Source of the DNA: Symbiodinium natans
Lineage: Eukaryota; Sar; Dinophyceae; Suessiales; Symbiodiniaceae
Direction: 5' to 3'
NCBI GenBank assembly: GCA_905221605.1
Contig: CAJNDS010002318.1
Coordinates: forward strand, 431,665 to 495,664
Length of the DNA stretch: 64,000 bases
How positions within the stretch are numbered: position 1 is the stretch's first letter; every line of letters starts with the position of its first letter. The notes under the pieces were generated by a model. It searched no databases. It was not told the DNA's origin and was given only the letters and a program-made list of their open reading frames with translations. Positions 49,501 to 57,300 of this stretch are shown piece by piece. The translations under genes and the position numbers were made by a program.

Positions 49501-51706
49501 TAGGGTTTTGGGGTTTAGGGGTTAGGGGTTTAGGGTTTAGTGTTTAACCCTTAGGGTTTGCCCTACTCCCTAAGCCCTAAACCCTACTTGGAGGTCCATG
49601 GGTACAGGTAGGGGTATAAGTATGATAACTGTACTTAAAACAAACCTATTTAGGGTACTTCTAACCCTACTTATAACTACCCATGCACCTCCAAGCAAAC
49701 CTGCCTCAAGAACCGAAATTGCCTGTTTTTATATTTTGTAGGTTACCTAAGAATCTTACAAGACGTTTTATAGGAATAGCAGCCCCAAACCCCAGAATGC
49801 TATGAGGTGTTTTATAGTAATTGACGACAAAACAGTAGGTTTTGGGTTCTTAGGCCAAGGTTAGGCTTTTCGGTTTGGGGAGGGGGGGGGCGGGGGGGGG
49901 ACGGGGCGAGGGGGGCGCTTGGTCAGAACGATGGGTGCAGAAATCCTAAACCCTAAACCCCAAACCCTAAACCCTAAACCCTATGGCGCATCAAACCCTT
50001 CAACCCTTGTCTCACCCAGAGCCTGAGCCTTAGAGATGTTGTCTTCTTGAGCCTTGAGTTTAGGGTTTAGGGTTTAGGGTTTCGGGTTTAGGGTTTAGGG
50101 TTTAGGGTTTAGGGTTTAGGGCTTCAGTGCACGGAGGAAGCCGATCCGCAATGAGTACCTCATCGTAGAGAAGGGTCAGCTGGCGGGCACGGGCAAACAC
50201 AGTGGCTGGGCCTCTTCAAAGGTTCCCAGGAAGGGTTTAGGGTTTTAGGGTTTAGGGTTTAGGGTTTAGGGCTTAGGGCTTAGGGCTTAGGGCTTAGGGC
50301 TTAGGGCTTAGGGCTTAGGGCCTAGGGTTTAGGGTTTAGGGTTTAGGGTTTAGGGTTTAGGGTTTAGGGTTTAGTTTGAACCCCAAGCCCAAATAGGCCC
50401 AAGCTCACCCCTCAGGCTTTAAGGCTTAGGTTTTGTCATAGGTCTGTTTTTTTTGTTTTTTCTGTGTGCTGGGTTGAGGCTTGTCTCGCAAATGAGGCTT
50501 AGGCCTGCGTGGTGTTTGGTGATGTGTTACTATCTCCTTACAAGCCCTTAGCCCCTTAAGTCAACCCTAGTACCGAAACTCTCAGTCCTAAGCCATAGAC
50601 CCTCAAGCAGGACTTGACGTAAAGTTCCTTAGAATTCAAGAATGTATGTAATCGTTCCAGCTTCAGGGAACTGAATGCAGTAAGTAAGGTTTAGGGGCCT
50701 CGGCTTAGGGTCAAGGTTTAGAAGGGATCTCGGAGACAACTTTCCAGCATTCAGGGGCATTCTTTCGTACCAGGGCTTGAGAGCCGCATAGCAACTGTGC
50801 TTTCGGGGGCGCTGCAGCCTCAGCAAGCCTGCAAAATCGCCACACAATACCCCAAACGGGCCGTGACTGCAAGGTTGCAAGTGCCCCTCATTTTTGTTTG
50901 CAAGGTTAAGAATCAACATGCCGTCCAAAACCAGTACGCAGTTACAACCCTAAGCCCCGAATCCGCACGTACCGAAAACCTGGCGTTTTAGGAGAGGTCT
51001 TTTTTGGTCGGCTGTCTTTGTAAGTTAGGTAGGCCTTTGGGATATTGCATCTTTCCATTACTGGGTTTAAGAGGATCCTATTTAGATTTTCCGAGGATTT
51101 GTTGAGGGCAATCCTAGTAAGCTGTATATGTTGTTACTGGGTTTTGGAGTACTATACTTTAATACTTTTTTTGGTTCTGGGTTCCTACTATAGATACTTA
51201 TACCTAAAAAGTATATACTTTTTTTTCCAGGGTCTACTCCAAAGGTGGGGTTACAACTCGAAAAGCCTGCTAACAACTTCGCCCTACTTAATGTCCTGGT
51301 TCAGATGCAGAGCTTTGACAAAGGGCTCGGGGTTCAAGTTCAGGGTTTAGGGCTCGGAGTTCTTATAGCATCCCTTCTGAACCTCCCGAAAAATCCTTTC
51401 ACCCCTATCTACTATTTGCTTAAGAACCACCTCAAAAATGCGAGCAAAGAGTACTAAACCATAAACCCCAAACCCCAAACCCCAAACCCCAAACCCTAAA
51501 CCCTAAACCCTAAACCCTAAACCCTAAACCCTAAACCCTAAACCCTAAACCCTAAACCCTAAACCCTAAACCCTAAACCCTAAACCCTAAACCCTAAACC
51601 CTAAACCCTTTCAATGAAACACAAAACACACCTCCACGCACGAGGTTACACCGAGGGCAACACCACGCAAGGCTCCGAGGATGCGATGAAGTTCAAGGGC
51701 ATGGAG
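32562..51706 (+). CDS. FDH: NAD-dependent formate dehydrogenase, 21 exons
   Basis: FDH oxidises formate to CO2 with NAD+ and belongs to the D-2-hydroxyacid dehydrogenase family. Twenty-one exons of 9-112 bases join without any phase break to 403 codons, close to the usual 380-400 residues. Visible in order: [80 protein letters not shown] (NAD-binding GxGxxG region), [16 protein letters not shown] (substrate Arg), [18 protein letters not shown] (with the conserved Gln), [13 protein letters not shown] (catalytic His), and [17 protein letters not shown]. All catalytic residues known for the family are in place, so the gene is probably functional. Seventeen donors are GC and three GT; the last GT may lead to one more short exon. 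The introns consist largely of telomere-like repeats and short inverted-repeat elements. Confidence 0.93.
32641..32745. mobile_element. Family F element in FDH intron 0
   Basis: TAATATTCCGTTAGGGTCCC and AACCCCCCCAACCCTGTTCT, without a preceding E part. Confidence 0.6.
33051..33084 (+). CDS. FDH: FDH exon 1
   Basis: Reads [11 protein letters not shown] after TTGCAG|G; GC donor, phase 1. Confidence 0.85.
33318..33371 (+). CDS. FDH: FDH exon 2
   Basis: Reads [17 protein letters not shown] after the split Gly codon, matching GYPxxYARDDxPxIxxYPGG. GC donor. Confidence 0.9.
33655..33716 (+). CDS. FDH: FDH exon 3
   Basis: Reads [22 protein letters not shown] donor in phase 0. Confidence 0.9.
33935..34012. 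mobile_element. Family G short element in FDH intron 3
   Basis: CACTTGGAGGTTCAGGGTAG at the left and ACCCATGAAGCTCCAAGT at the right. Confidence 0.68.
34456..34562. repeat. CCCTAAA array before FDH exon 4
   Basis: Fifteen units ending 20 bases upstream of the exon 4 acceptor. Confidence 0.95.
34584..34633 (+). CDS. FDH: FDH exon 4
   Basis: Reads [16 protein letters not shown], matching SGELGLRxxLExxGH; GC donor, phase 2. Confidence 0.88.
34675..34810. repeat. TTTAGGG array after FDH exon 4
   Basis: Nineteen units starting 40 bases downstream of the exon 4 donor: mirror orientation to the array before the exon. Confidence 0.95.
34944..35047 (+). mobile_element. Family A element cut by a telomeric array
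   Basis: Left terminus GTAGCCCAGGGTGCC and the inner inverted part are present. After GAGGTGCCCTTA the right terminus is replaced without a gap by a 260-base CCCTAAA array. Confidence 0.72.
35048..35306. repeat. Long CCCTAAA array
   Basis: Thirty-seven units, joined directly to the truncated family A element. Confidence 0.95.
35524..35593 (+). CDS. FDH: FDH exon 5
   Basis: Reads [20 protein letters not shown], then ADV; GC donor, phase 0. Confidence 0.92.
36177..36230 (+). CDS. FDH: FDH exon 6
   Basis: Reads [18 protein letters not shown]; the FWPAY segment is near the active site. GC donor. Confidence 0.92.
36914..37022. mobile_element. Family C element in FDH intron 6
   Basis: CCTGAGTAGGGAATTCGGAG at the left and TAGTTCCCTCATTCCCTACA at the right, with an inner CCCGTCCCTGAACGGG palindrome. 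Confidence 0.65.
37205..37296. mobile_element. Family D short element next to FDH exon 7
   Basis: Ends ACTAAGGGGTATTGGGGCTC followed by TCTCTGCTTGTTGGAG, the splice acceptor of exon 7. Confidence 0.65.
37307..37337 (+). CDS. FDH: FDH exon 7
   Basis: Thirty-one bases reading [11 protein letters not shown] family D short element ends about ten bases upstream, so its end lies next to the splice acceptor. GC donor. Confidence 0.88.
37849..37910 (+). CDS. FDH: FDH exon 8
   Basis: Reads [20 protein letters not shown] after the split Gly; GT donor. Confidence 0.92.
37996..38136. repeat. TTTACGGG telomere-variant array
   Basis: About 17 nearly perfect 8-base units GGGTTTAC with one ACAGG variant, in FDH intron 8. 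It differs from TTTAGGG by an inserted C and is homogeneous. Confidence 0.93.
38490..38528 (+). CDS. FDH: FDH exon 9
   Basis: Thirteen codons, [13 protein letters not shown], with the conserved Asn of the substrate site. GC donor. Confidence 0.92.
38655..38770. mobile_element. Family E-like element in FDH intron 9
   Basis: Imperfect left part (ACGGGTACGCCCACAAAAAG) and right end CGGGAATCCCTATTTTCGGA, as in other family E copies. Confidence 0.5.
38978..39090. mobile_element. Family H short element in FDH intron 9
   Basis: TTTCTTAAGAACCCCTAAAC at the left and GGTTTCTTGGGCAAATAGTA at the right; a half copy is at 51408-51450. Confidence 0.68.
39280..39468. repeat. CCCTCAA then CCCTAAA arrays before FDH exon 10
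   Basis: About nine CCCTCAA units change abruptly to fifteen CCCTAAA units. Confidence 0.95.
39477..39585 (+). CDS. FDH: FDH exon 10
   Basis: Reads [20 protein letters not shown], then [18 protein letters not shown] donor. A copy of its first bases and acceptor occurs 370 bases upstream (39107-39130). Confidence 0.93.
39606..39677. repeat. TTTAGGG array after FDH exon 10
   Basis: Ten units starting 20 bases after the GC donor of exon 10. Confidence 0.95.
39685..39792. mobile_element. Short inverted-repeat element, single copy seen
   Basis: GGTAAACTCCAGAAAGTTGG at the left and CCAACTTTGTGGAGTTTACT at the right, in FDH intron 10. Confidence 0.65.
40492..40542. repeat. (GA)n microsatellite
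   Basis: About 25 GA units in FDH intron 10. Confidence 0.95.
40965..41019 (+). CDS. FDH: FDH exon 11 (NAD-binding loop)
   Basis: Reads [17 protein letters not shown]; carries the dinucleotide-binding Gly loop. GC donor, phase 2. Confidence 0.93.
41495..41555 (+). CDS. FDH: FDH exon 12
   Basis: Reads [20 protein letters not shown]; the D in YYDKHR is the NAD-specificity Asp position. GT donor. Confidence 0.92.
41840..41893 (+). CDS. FDH: FDH exon 13
   Basis: Reads [18 protein letters not shown]; phase 0 on both sides, GC donor. Confidence 0.9.
42416..42465 (+). CDS. FDH: FDH exon 14
   Basis: Reads [16 protein letters not shown] and part of a His codon; GC donor. Confidence 0.92.
42494..42735. 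repeat. TTTTAGGG telomere-variant array
   Basis: About 27 units of 8 bases (the type known from green-algal telomeres), followed by five TTTTTGGG units, in FDH intron 14. Confidence 0.93.
43465..43576 (+). CDS. FDH: FDH exon 15 (NTARG motif)
   Basis: Longest exon: [20 protein letters not shown], then [17 protein letters not shown]. The acceptor is CTAG followed by C, chosen because it keeps phase with exon 14. The Arg of NTARG binds formate. GC donor. Confidence 0.9.
43842..43952. mobile_element. Family G short element in FDH intron 15
   Basis: AAGGTTCATGGGTAGGTCAA and AACTACCCATGAATAAACCT are inverted ends around a TATAACCC...GGGTTA core. Confidence 0.7.
44111..44188 (+). CDS. FDH: FDH exon 16
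   Basis: Reads [20 protein letters not shown], then PWRGMK; contains the conserved catalytic Gln. GC donor. Confidence 0.93.
44223..44320 (+). mobile_element. Family B element in FDH intron 16
   Basis: GGGGGTGCTGGGGAATTTCT at the left, AAACAGCTAAAGTCATGA and TTTTTGCTAGGGTTCCAA inside, and TATAGGCACC at the right, matching 60897-61050. Confidence 0.7.
44585..44686 (+). mobile_element. Family A element in FDH intron 16
   Basis: CTTGGTAGCCCAGTGGTACC at the left and GTTACTGGGCTACTAAG at the right; about 100 bases. Confidence 0.8.
45418..45465 (+). CDS. FDH: FDH exon 17 (catalytic His)
   Basis: Sixteen codons, [16 protein letters not shown], with the catalytic His in PHVSG. GC donor. Confidence 0.93.
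46206..46252 (+). CDS. FDH: FDH exon 18
   Basis: Reads [17 protein letters not shown] donor, phase 2. Confidence 0.9.
46396..46512. repeat. TTTAGGG array in FDH intron 18
   Basis: About sixteen units with two 8-base units in the middle. Confidence 0.95.
47090..47290. repeat. A+T-rich short tandem repeat
   Basis: Repeated TCCTTATTTCCGG(C/T)A units of 13-19 bases, increasingly degenerate to the right. Confidence 0.8.
49340..49560. repeat. Mixed-orientation telomere-like higher-order repeat
   Basis: Five units of about 35-60 bases, each with AACCCTTAGGGTTTTGGGGT, so every unit contains both strand orientations and could fold. Confidence 0.8.
49588..49696. mobile_element. Family G short element in FDH intron 18
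   Basis: CTTGGAGGTCCATGGGTACA at the left and AACTACCCATGCACCTCCAA at the right: best-kept copy. Confidence 0.75.
50137..50204 (+). CDS. FDH: FDH exon 19
   Basis: Reads [20 protein letters not shown], then HS; the conserved FDH C-terminus. GC donor. Confidence 0.9.
50236..50375. repeat. TTTAGGG/GGGCTTA arrays after FDH exon 19
   Basis: TTTAGGG, then a clean block of eight GGGCTTA units, then TTTAGGG again. Confidence 0.95.
51465..51609. repeat. CCCCAAA then CCCTAAA array before FDH exon 20
   Basis: Four CCCCAAA units followed by about sixteen CCCTAAA units. Confidence 0.95.
51645..51706 (+). CDS. FDH: FDH exon 20
   Basis: Reads [20 protein letters not shown] after the split Gly. If unspliced the frame stops within nine codons; a GT at 51707 may instead lead to a last short exon that I did not find. 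Confidence 0.8.
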
Positions 51707-52003
51707 GTGGGAGGGTTTAGGGTTTAGGGTTTGAGGTTTAGGGTTTAGGGTTTAGGGTCTAGGATTAGGGTTTAGGGCTTGGGGAGGTGGGATCCCAATG
51801 TGGGCATGGCCCAAAAAAGGGGGGCTAATAGGGTTTAGGGTTTAGGGTTTGGTGCCCGTTTTCCCGAAGTCGTGACAATTTCTTGTGATGCTTGAAATCA
51901 ATGTGGGGGAGCAAAAGGAAGTCGCAACGAACAGAGTTTCCTTTGCTGCTGCTGCCATTGTCCGAGCCTCCCAAACCACCTAGCTCATCCCCAGACTCGT
52001 ACA

Positions 52004-52080
52004 CTTGGAGATTCACGGGTACATATAGCCCCAACTAGAGGTCTACTTATATTATAAGTTACTTACCCTGAACCTCCAAG
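52004..52080. mobile_element. Family G short element after FDH
   Basis: CACTTGGAGATTCACGGGTA and TTACCCTGAACCTCCAAG ends. Confidence 0.68.
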
Positions 52081-53009
52081 CAGCAGCAGTTCGTGGGATG
52101 TGATTCCCTTGTCGAAGCTGCTCTGGGTCACAGGGTTTGGTTCTCGGTATACGCACATTCTGGAGGGCCTCAGCTCCACCATATGAAGTGCATGTTCTTG
52201 GCAAGGCCTTTGTAGCAGCGTCTACTTGGGCAAGCCACTGCTTGTTCTGAATTCTTACTCTCCAAGAAAGGCCGTTCCTGGCATATCCTGCTCATACCTG
52301 TGTTGCGTGGGTCTACTTGGGGAAACCAAGTTTTGCTACGATGCTCACAAAAGCACACGCATGCGTCTGGTTGCCGGAAGGCTTCCGCCATCGGAGTTGT
52401 TACGTGTGTCTTCGTTGCCCCTCTGTATAGCACGATCCCTTTCGGAGGATTGCCAACATAGGTTACCCTATCTTGGTGAAGCCCTAAACCCTAAACCCCA
52501 TGTTTCGAGATTGTGCAAGCAACAAGCGGGGAGGGCTTGGGACGAGGTGGGACAGGTCCCTGATGTATTCATTTTTTTCGCAGCCTTCGTGGCCCGATGT
52601 TTTGTTGAGAGGTTTTAGGGTTGAGCTTGTTTTTAAGAAATAGGCTTGGGGACCTTCAACCGGATGAAGGATGTCGACGGCCGCCCAGCCAAGCTTCAAC
52701 GAGTGTCAACTGGTGGCTGCTGAGTGCAAGGGTTTAAGTGGTGCTGCAAGCACCGGCTGCAGGGAGCACACTTTGAACTGTACAGCGTACGAACCTGACC
52801 GGTCACGCGGCAAGTGTTCATTGCACAGGTTTCAAATGCTTTTGAGAATTCCCCTCGCTCTTATGGGAATTGCGGCCAAGATTTAAGATGCCGCTGTGTG
52901 CATAGCAAGCCAGAGATAGGAGCTCGACAAGGGCTGAAAAGCGTGAGGGGGGCATAGGGAAGGACCGACGGCTGAAGGGCTGCGCTGTGGACTCAAGTGG
53001 AGTGGATTG

Positions 53010-53175
53010 CCCTAAACCCTAAACCCCAAACCCCAAACCCCAAACCCTAAACCTTAAACCCCAAACCCCAAACCCCAAACCCTAAACCCTAAACCCTAAA
53101 CCCTAAACCCCAAACCCTAAACCCTAAACCCTAAACCCTAAACCCTAACCCCAAACCCTAAACCCTAAACCCAAT
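53010..53175. repeat. CCCCAAA/CCCTAAA mixed array
   Basis: Alternating blocks of both unit types between FDH and the membrane-protein gene. Confidence 0.93.
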
Positions 53176-53327
53176 GTGTGGGACGGAGGCAGAGCCCAGT
53201 GGGTGCAAGAGAGACGGAGAGGGAAGTGGTTTTGTTCTGCTTTGCATTAGGGTTTAGGGTTTCGGGTTCAGGATTTTAGGGTTTAGGGTTTCGGGTTTGG
53301 GGATTAGGGTTTAGGGCTCAGGGTTTA

Positions 53328-53425
53328 GGTCGCCCATTGGTGCCCTTTTGTCCTTTTGGGGTTCTAGGTTCCCTTACAAGGTAACCCGAAAAGGGTACCC
53401 TTATACTGTATACTGGGCTACCAAG
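53328..53425 (+). mobile_element. Family A element before the membrane-protein gene
   Basis: Degenerate left end GTCGCCCATTGGTGCCC and well-kept right end ATACTGGGCTACCAAG. Confidence 0.75.
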
Positions 53426-54210
53426 ATGGGTTTAGGGCGCGTTGAGCTTTGTAAGGCTTCCCGGCCCTGAACCCTTAACCCTAAACCCTAACCCTAAACC
53501 CTAAACCCTAAACCCGAACCCTAAACCCGAACCCTAAACCCTAAACCCTAAACCCTAAACCCTAAACCCTGTGCCTTGGTACGCATGGGGCAAAAACTTG
53601 TGTCGAAGCTCTAAAGCAATCACTTGAACGCAAAGCTCAAGGCAGATGAACCCTAAACCCCAAACCCTAAACCCTCAAGCCCCTGCAAGTTGAAATTTAT
53701 TATTCAAAGGTCAAACAAGAAACTTGCCTCGAAACTTTTCCCGGACCTGAACCCCAAACCCTAAAAGTCAGCTCAAGAATGCTGCGCAGGCCTTTCCGGC
53801 TTCGTTCAACTGCATAGACCATCCGTGACTCCACTAGAATATCATTTTTTGTTTATTTGTGGGTGGTATCTGTTGCTGTCCATGGTCCTTCGACTCGTTT
53901 GCCCGTCCCCGCACGGCGACTGCCAGAGTTGAAACAAGCCGTGATCCTGCCACATTTAGCTGGGTTTTCCATTGTCGTTCTGCATGCCTGCAATGTTTGC
54001 CGCATTGGCCACGGTCCAAATCCCTGCAGCCGGCCATGGCGCGCTGAAGGTCAGCAGCTGGATTTGCAAAAGACAGTGACTGACTTTCAGGTTTTCCCCA
54101 TGCACCCATGTAAGCAAACACGGGTTCATCATGATTTGCCGCAGGCGTTCCTTTCTCTAGCAAGCTTTAGCCAGACTAGTGCTCTTGGTTACTCGGGTGA
54201 CCCTGCTGCG

Positions 54211-54371
54211 ATGGGAAATGGTAGGGATGCTGCATGGAAGGTCGGCTGCTGCTTGGGAGTCTCCCAGCTTGTGCTCAGGCTCGTGACATATTTGCTGGCC
54301 TTCCTGGTCTTCCTCATGCTCAAGAACTCGGGTGACAACATTGTTTGGTGGCAAAATATTGAACAGGCCAG
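54211..54371 (+). CDS. Membrane-protein gene, exon A
   Basis: From ATG: MGNGRDAAWKVGCCLGVSQL, then a hydrophobic segment and NIEQA; GT donor at 54372 (GTCAGT). The same frame is open back to 53857. Confidence 0.65.
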
Positions 54372-57300
54372 GTCAGTATTGAACCTCCAAGGCTCCCAGA
54401 GGCTTGCATCGCCTTCAGCCGAACTTTAAACTTTTTATGTTTCCTTATTTAGTAGGAATATCATAGTTTAACCTCTTTTCCCCTTGGTTATTGGAGAAGT
54501 AAGGAGGTGCTACCTGGCTTCCAAGGTCCCGGTGCAAAGCGGGGTGGAGATGGAAGTGGACCTGTCTCATCTGCTGAGTTTCAGCCTCAATCTCGGCAGC
54601 GTCCAGTTGGGCATCGGCAATCCACAGGCCCACGAGAAGATCTTCTGTGGCTTCGAAGTGTTTGAGGCCATTCTCGCGCTTGAGATGAAGTCGCGCCTAA
54701 AGCACATTGGCGACGACTGGCTTCAGCGCCAAATGCCAGATTGTGCCCAGATGCTTGGTAGCCCTGTGGTACCCTTTACCCTTTCTTGGTTTTGGGTTCC
54801 CTTACCAGGCAACCAACCCGAAAAGGGTGCCCTTAGTATACTATGGTTGCTGGGCTACCCAGGATTGGCTGGTGCCTCCTCCACACGCAAGAGGGTCACT
54901 ACGAGGAATGCGGGTATTGGTTCAATGAGGCAAGGGAAAACGATCCATTCTTCTGCTTTGCGTTTTGTGATCCTTGGGTTGCGCACAATGCTGGCCTGCT
55001 TCGTGGCAAGCCAGTGGTACCGTTTTGCCTTTGTTCTGGGTTCTGGGTTCCCTCTTTTTGAAGTACCCACACCCAAACTGGGGTACCTTTACTATGATAT
55101 GGCGGTTACTGGGCTACCAAGTCCGCGTGGAATAGTGAGATGGAACCCTAAACTTGGCGATGTTTATGGGTTGGTTGGTTGGTGGGGTTTTGTCTTGGAT
55201 CCTCAAACTGGGGCATAGATGGTTGGTGGCTGGGTTGTCTCAGCCATGATCATGATGGGACCGCGCATTGGCAGGGATAGTTGGCGGTATGGGCTGGAGA
55301 GGCAAGGGTGACCAGTGGGCATGGCGACAGAAAAAACTTGTAGACATTCACTTCTTTCATTCGACCCAAAGCTGTCTCATGGAATCCAAAACTGTCGGCT
55401 CTTTTCGGAAAAACGAACATAACAAAACACACAATCAAGCAGAAATGACCGGACCGGGCAGGAAAAGCTGAAAAGCTTTCGTTCGCCGTAGTTGCTTTGA
55501 AACTGGGCTTGAGTTTCCCCTAAACCCTAAACCCTAAACCCTAAACCCTAAACCCTAAACCCTAAACCCTAAACCCTAAACCCTAAACCCTAAACCCTAA
55601 ACCCTAAACCCTAAACCCTAGACCAGACCAACTTGTACCCAGAAGTCGCCCTGCGACGCGGATTCGCCCCAGCTGTGCAGGAGGGAAAAAAACCCTACAC
55701 CCTAAACCCTAAACCCTAAACCCTAAGCCCTAAGCCCTAAGCCCTAAGCCCTAAACCCTAAGCCCTAAGCCCTAAACCCTAAACCCTGAATTTAAACCCA
55801 AAAGACTTTCATGTACGTATGTATGTATGTATGTATGTATGTATGTATGCATATATATATATATGTATATGTAGATGTAGATGTATATGTAGATGTATAT
55901 GTATATGTATAAGAAATGTCATTCAAAATGTTCCCACTTTCAATCACGTGGCCGCTTGTGCCACACACACACACATACACTCGAGAAAGATGTGCTTTGG
56001 TGTCGGATTTAAGGCTTAATTAAGAGCTTTGTTATGAAGCAGAGGCGGACTGATGCCGGAGACTTTTCAGGAAGCGAAGCGTACGCCCTAAGCTGCTGAG
56101 CACGGGCCTGAAATTCACGCGGAAACCCTAAACCGTAAACCCTAAACCCCAGCATCCACCGATCAGGAAGGCATGCAGGAACCATCTCACCTCGACCACG
56201 GGTGACTTTCTTAATTACCATTTAGGGTTTATAGGGTAGAACCACGTGGGTGACCTTAGCATGATCCGCTGTTCAAGCGGGCACGCATGTTTATGACACA
56301 TGTGGGGCGCTGTTCAAGTGACCCCCTCACGACTCACGATCTGCTGTTCGGACATGCCATGCCACGCCACAATTTCCACGAAACTTTTGTTTTGCGCTGA
56401 GTTGCGAAGCACTCTTCCTAAAACCCGTAAACCCCAAAAGAACAAATATCAACAAGTCATATTCATAAAAATATCCTTAAAATCTTAAACGCCCTGAAAA
56501 TGTAGGCAAATCCCAGACAAATTCCACCCAACATCACGAAATGACAAGTATCATAGACCCGAAAGCATGAAAATATAAGTTTAGCCCTCTTACCCGATGG
56601 ACTTTCTCACCCTTTAGAAACCCTAATGCCTTAAAAACCTAAAGCCATTGTCTCTGCAACAAAAATGCATGTCAGCCAGCTAGCTGGCATAGAGTTTAAA
56701 CCCTACACTAACACCTATCAGCCCGAAAACCCCCCCAAAAGTGGCTGCCAGCTGGCTGGCACGACCGAGGGAAATTCAGTCATTGCTCTTAAGCCCCATC
56801 CTAAACCCCCCTAAACCCCAAAAGAACAAATATCAACAAGTCATATTCATAAAAATATCCTTAGAATATTAATTGCCCTGAAAATATAGGCAAATCCCAT
56901 ACAAATTCCACCCAACATCACAAAATGACAAGTATCATAGACCCGAAAGCATGAATATATAAGTTTAGCCCTCTTACCCGATGGACTTTCTCACCCCCTT
57001 AGAAACCCTAATTCCCTAAAAGCCTAAAGCCATTGTCTCTGCAGCAACATTGCATGGCAGCAACTAACTGGCAGAGAGCTTAAACCCTAAACAAACACCT
57101 ATCAACCTGAAAACGCCCCGAAAATGGCTGCCAGCTGGCTGGCACGACCGAGGGAAATTCAGTCATTGCTCTTAAGCCCCATCCTAAACCCCCCTAAACC
57201 CCAAAAGAACAAATATCAATAAGTCATATTCATAAAAACAGCCTTAAACTATTAAATGCCCTGAAAATATAGGCAAATCCCATACACAATCGTGACATGG

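Larger units (their letters stand above)
46253..50136. other. FDH intron 18 with an A+T-rich island
   Basis: Starts and ends with telomere-like repeats (46396-46512 and 50050-50125). About 46850-49110 is different: A+T-rich, free of TTTAGGG, with TCCTTATTTCCGG minisatellite repeats (47090-47290) and three imperfect copies of a GATAATCA...GATGCGAGAATCAATGA unit (about 46970-47100, 47415-47570 and 47675-47870). A G+C-rich core (48050-48510) has protein-like frames such as [20 protein letters not shown] and [21 protein letters not shown] family G element (49588-49696) follows. Confidence 0.55.
51707..54210. other. Interval between FDH and the membrane-protein gene
   Basis: Holds TTTAGGG (51715-51850), a family G element (52004-52080), unique sequence 52100-52980 without a recognised gene, CCCTAAA arrays (53010-53175 and 53480-53572) and a family A element (53328-53425). 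The piece at about 52649-52725 reads GLGTFNRMKDVDGRPAKLQR and then stops; it may be an exon of either neighbour. 53857-54210 is open in the frame of the next gene. Confidence 0.45.

Noticed and set aside
50629..50928. Minus-strand frame of 99 codons in FDH intron 19
   Set aside because: No motif is recognisable, its C-terminal third is telomere-like sequence, and it lies inside an intron of the opposite strand.
53834..54163. Minus-strand frame of 109 codons
   Set aside because: It overlaps the open upstream frame of the membrane-protein gene, has no recognisable motif and opposes all host genes.
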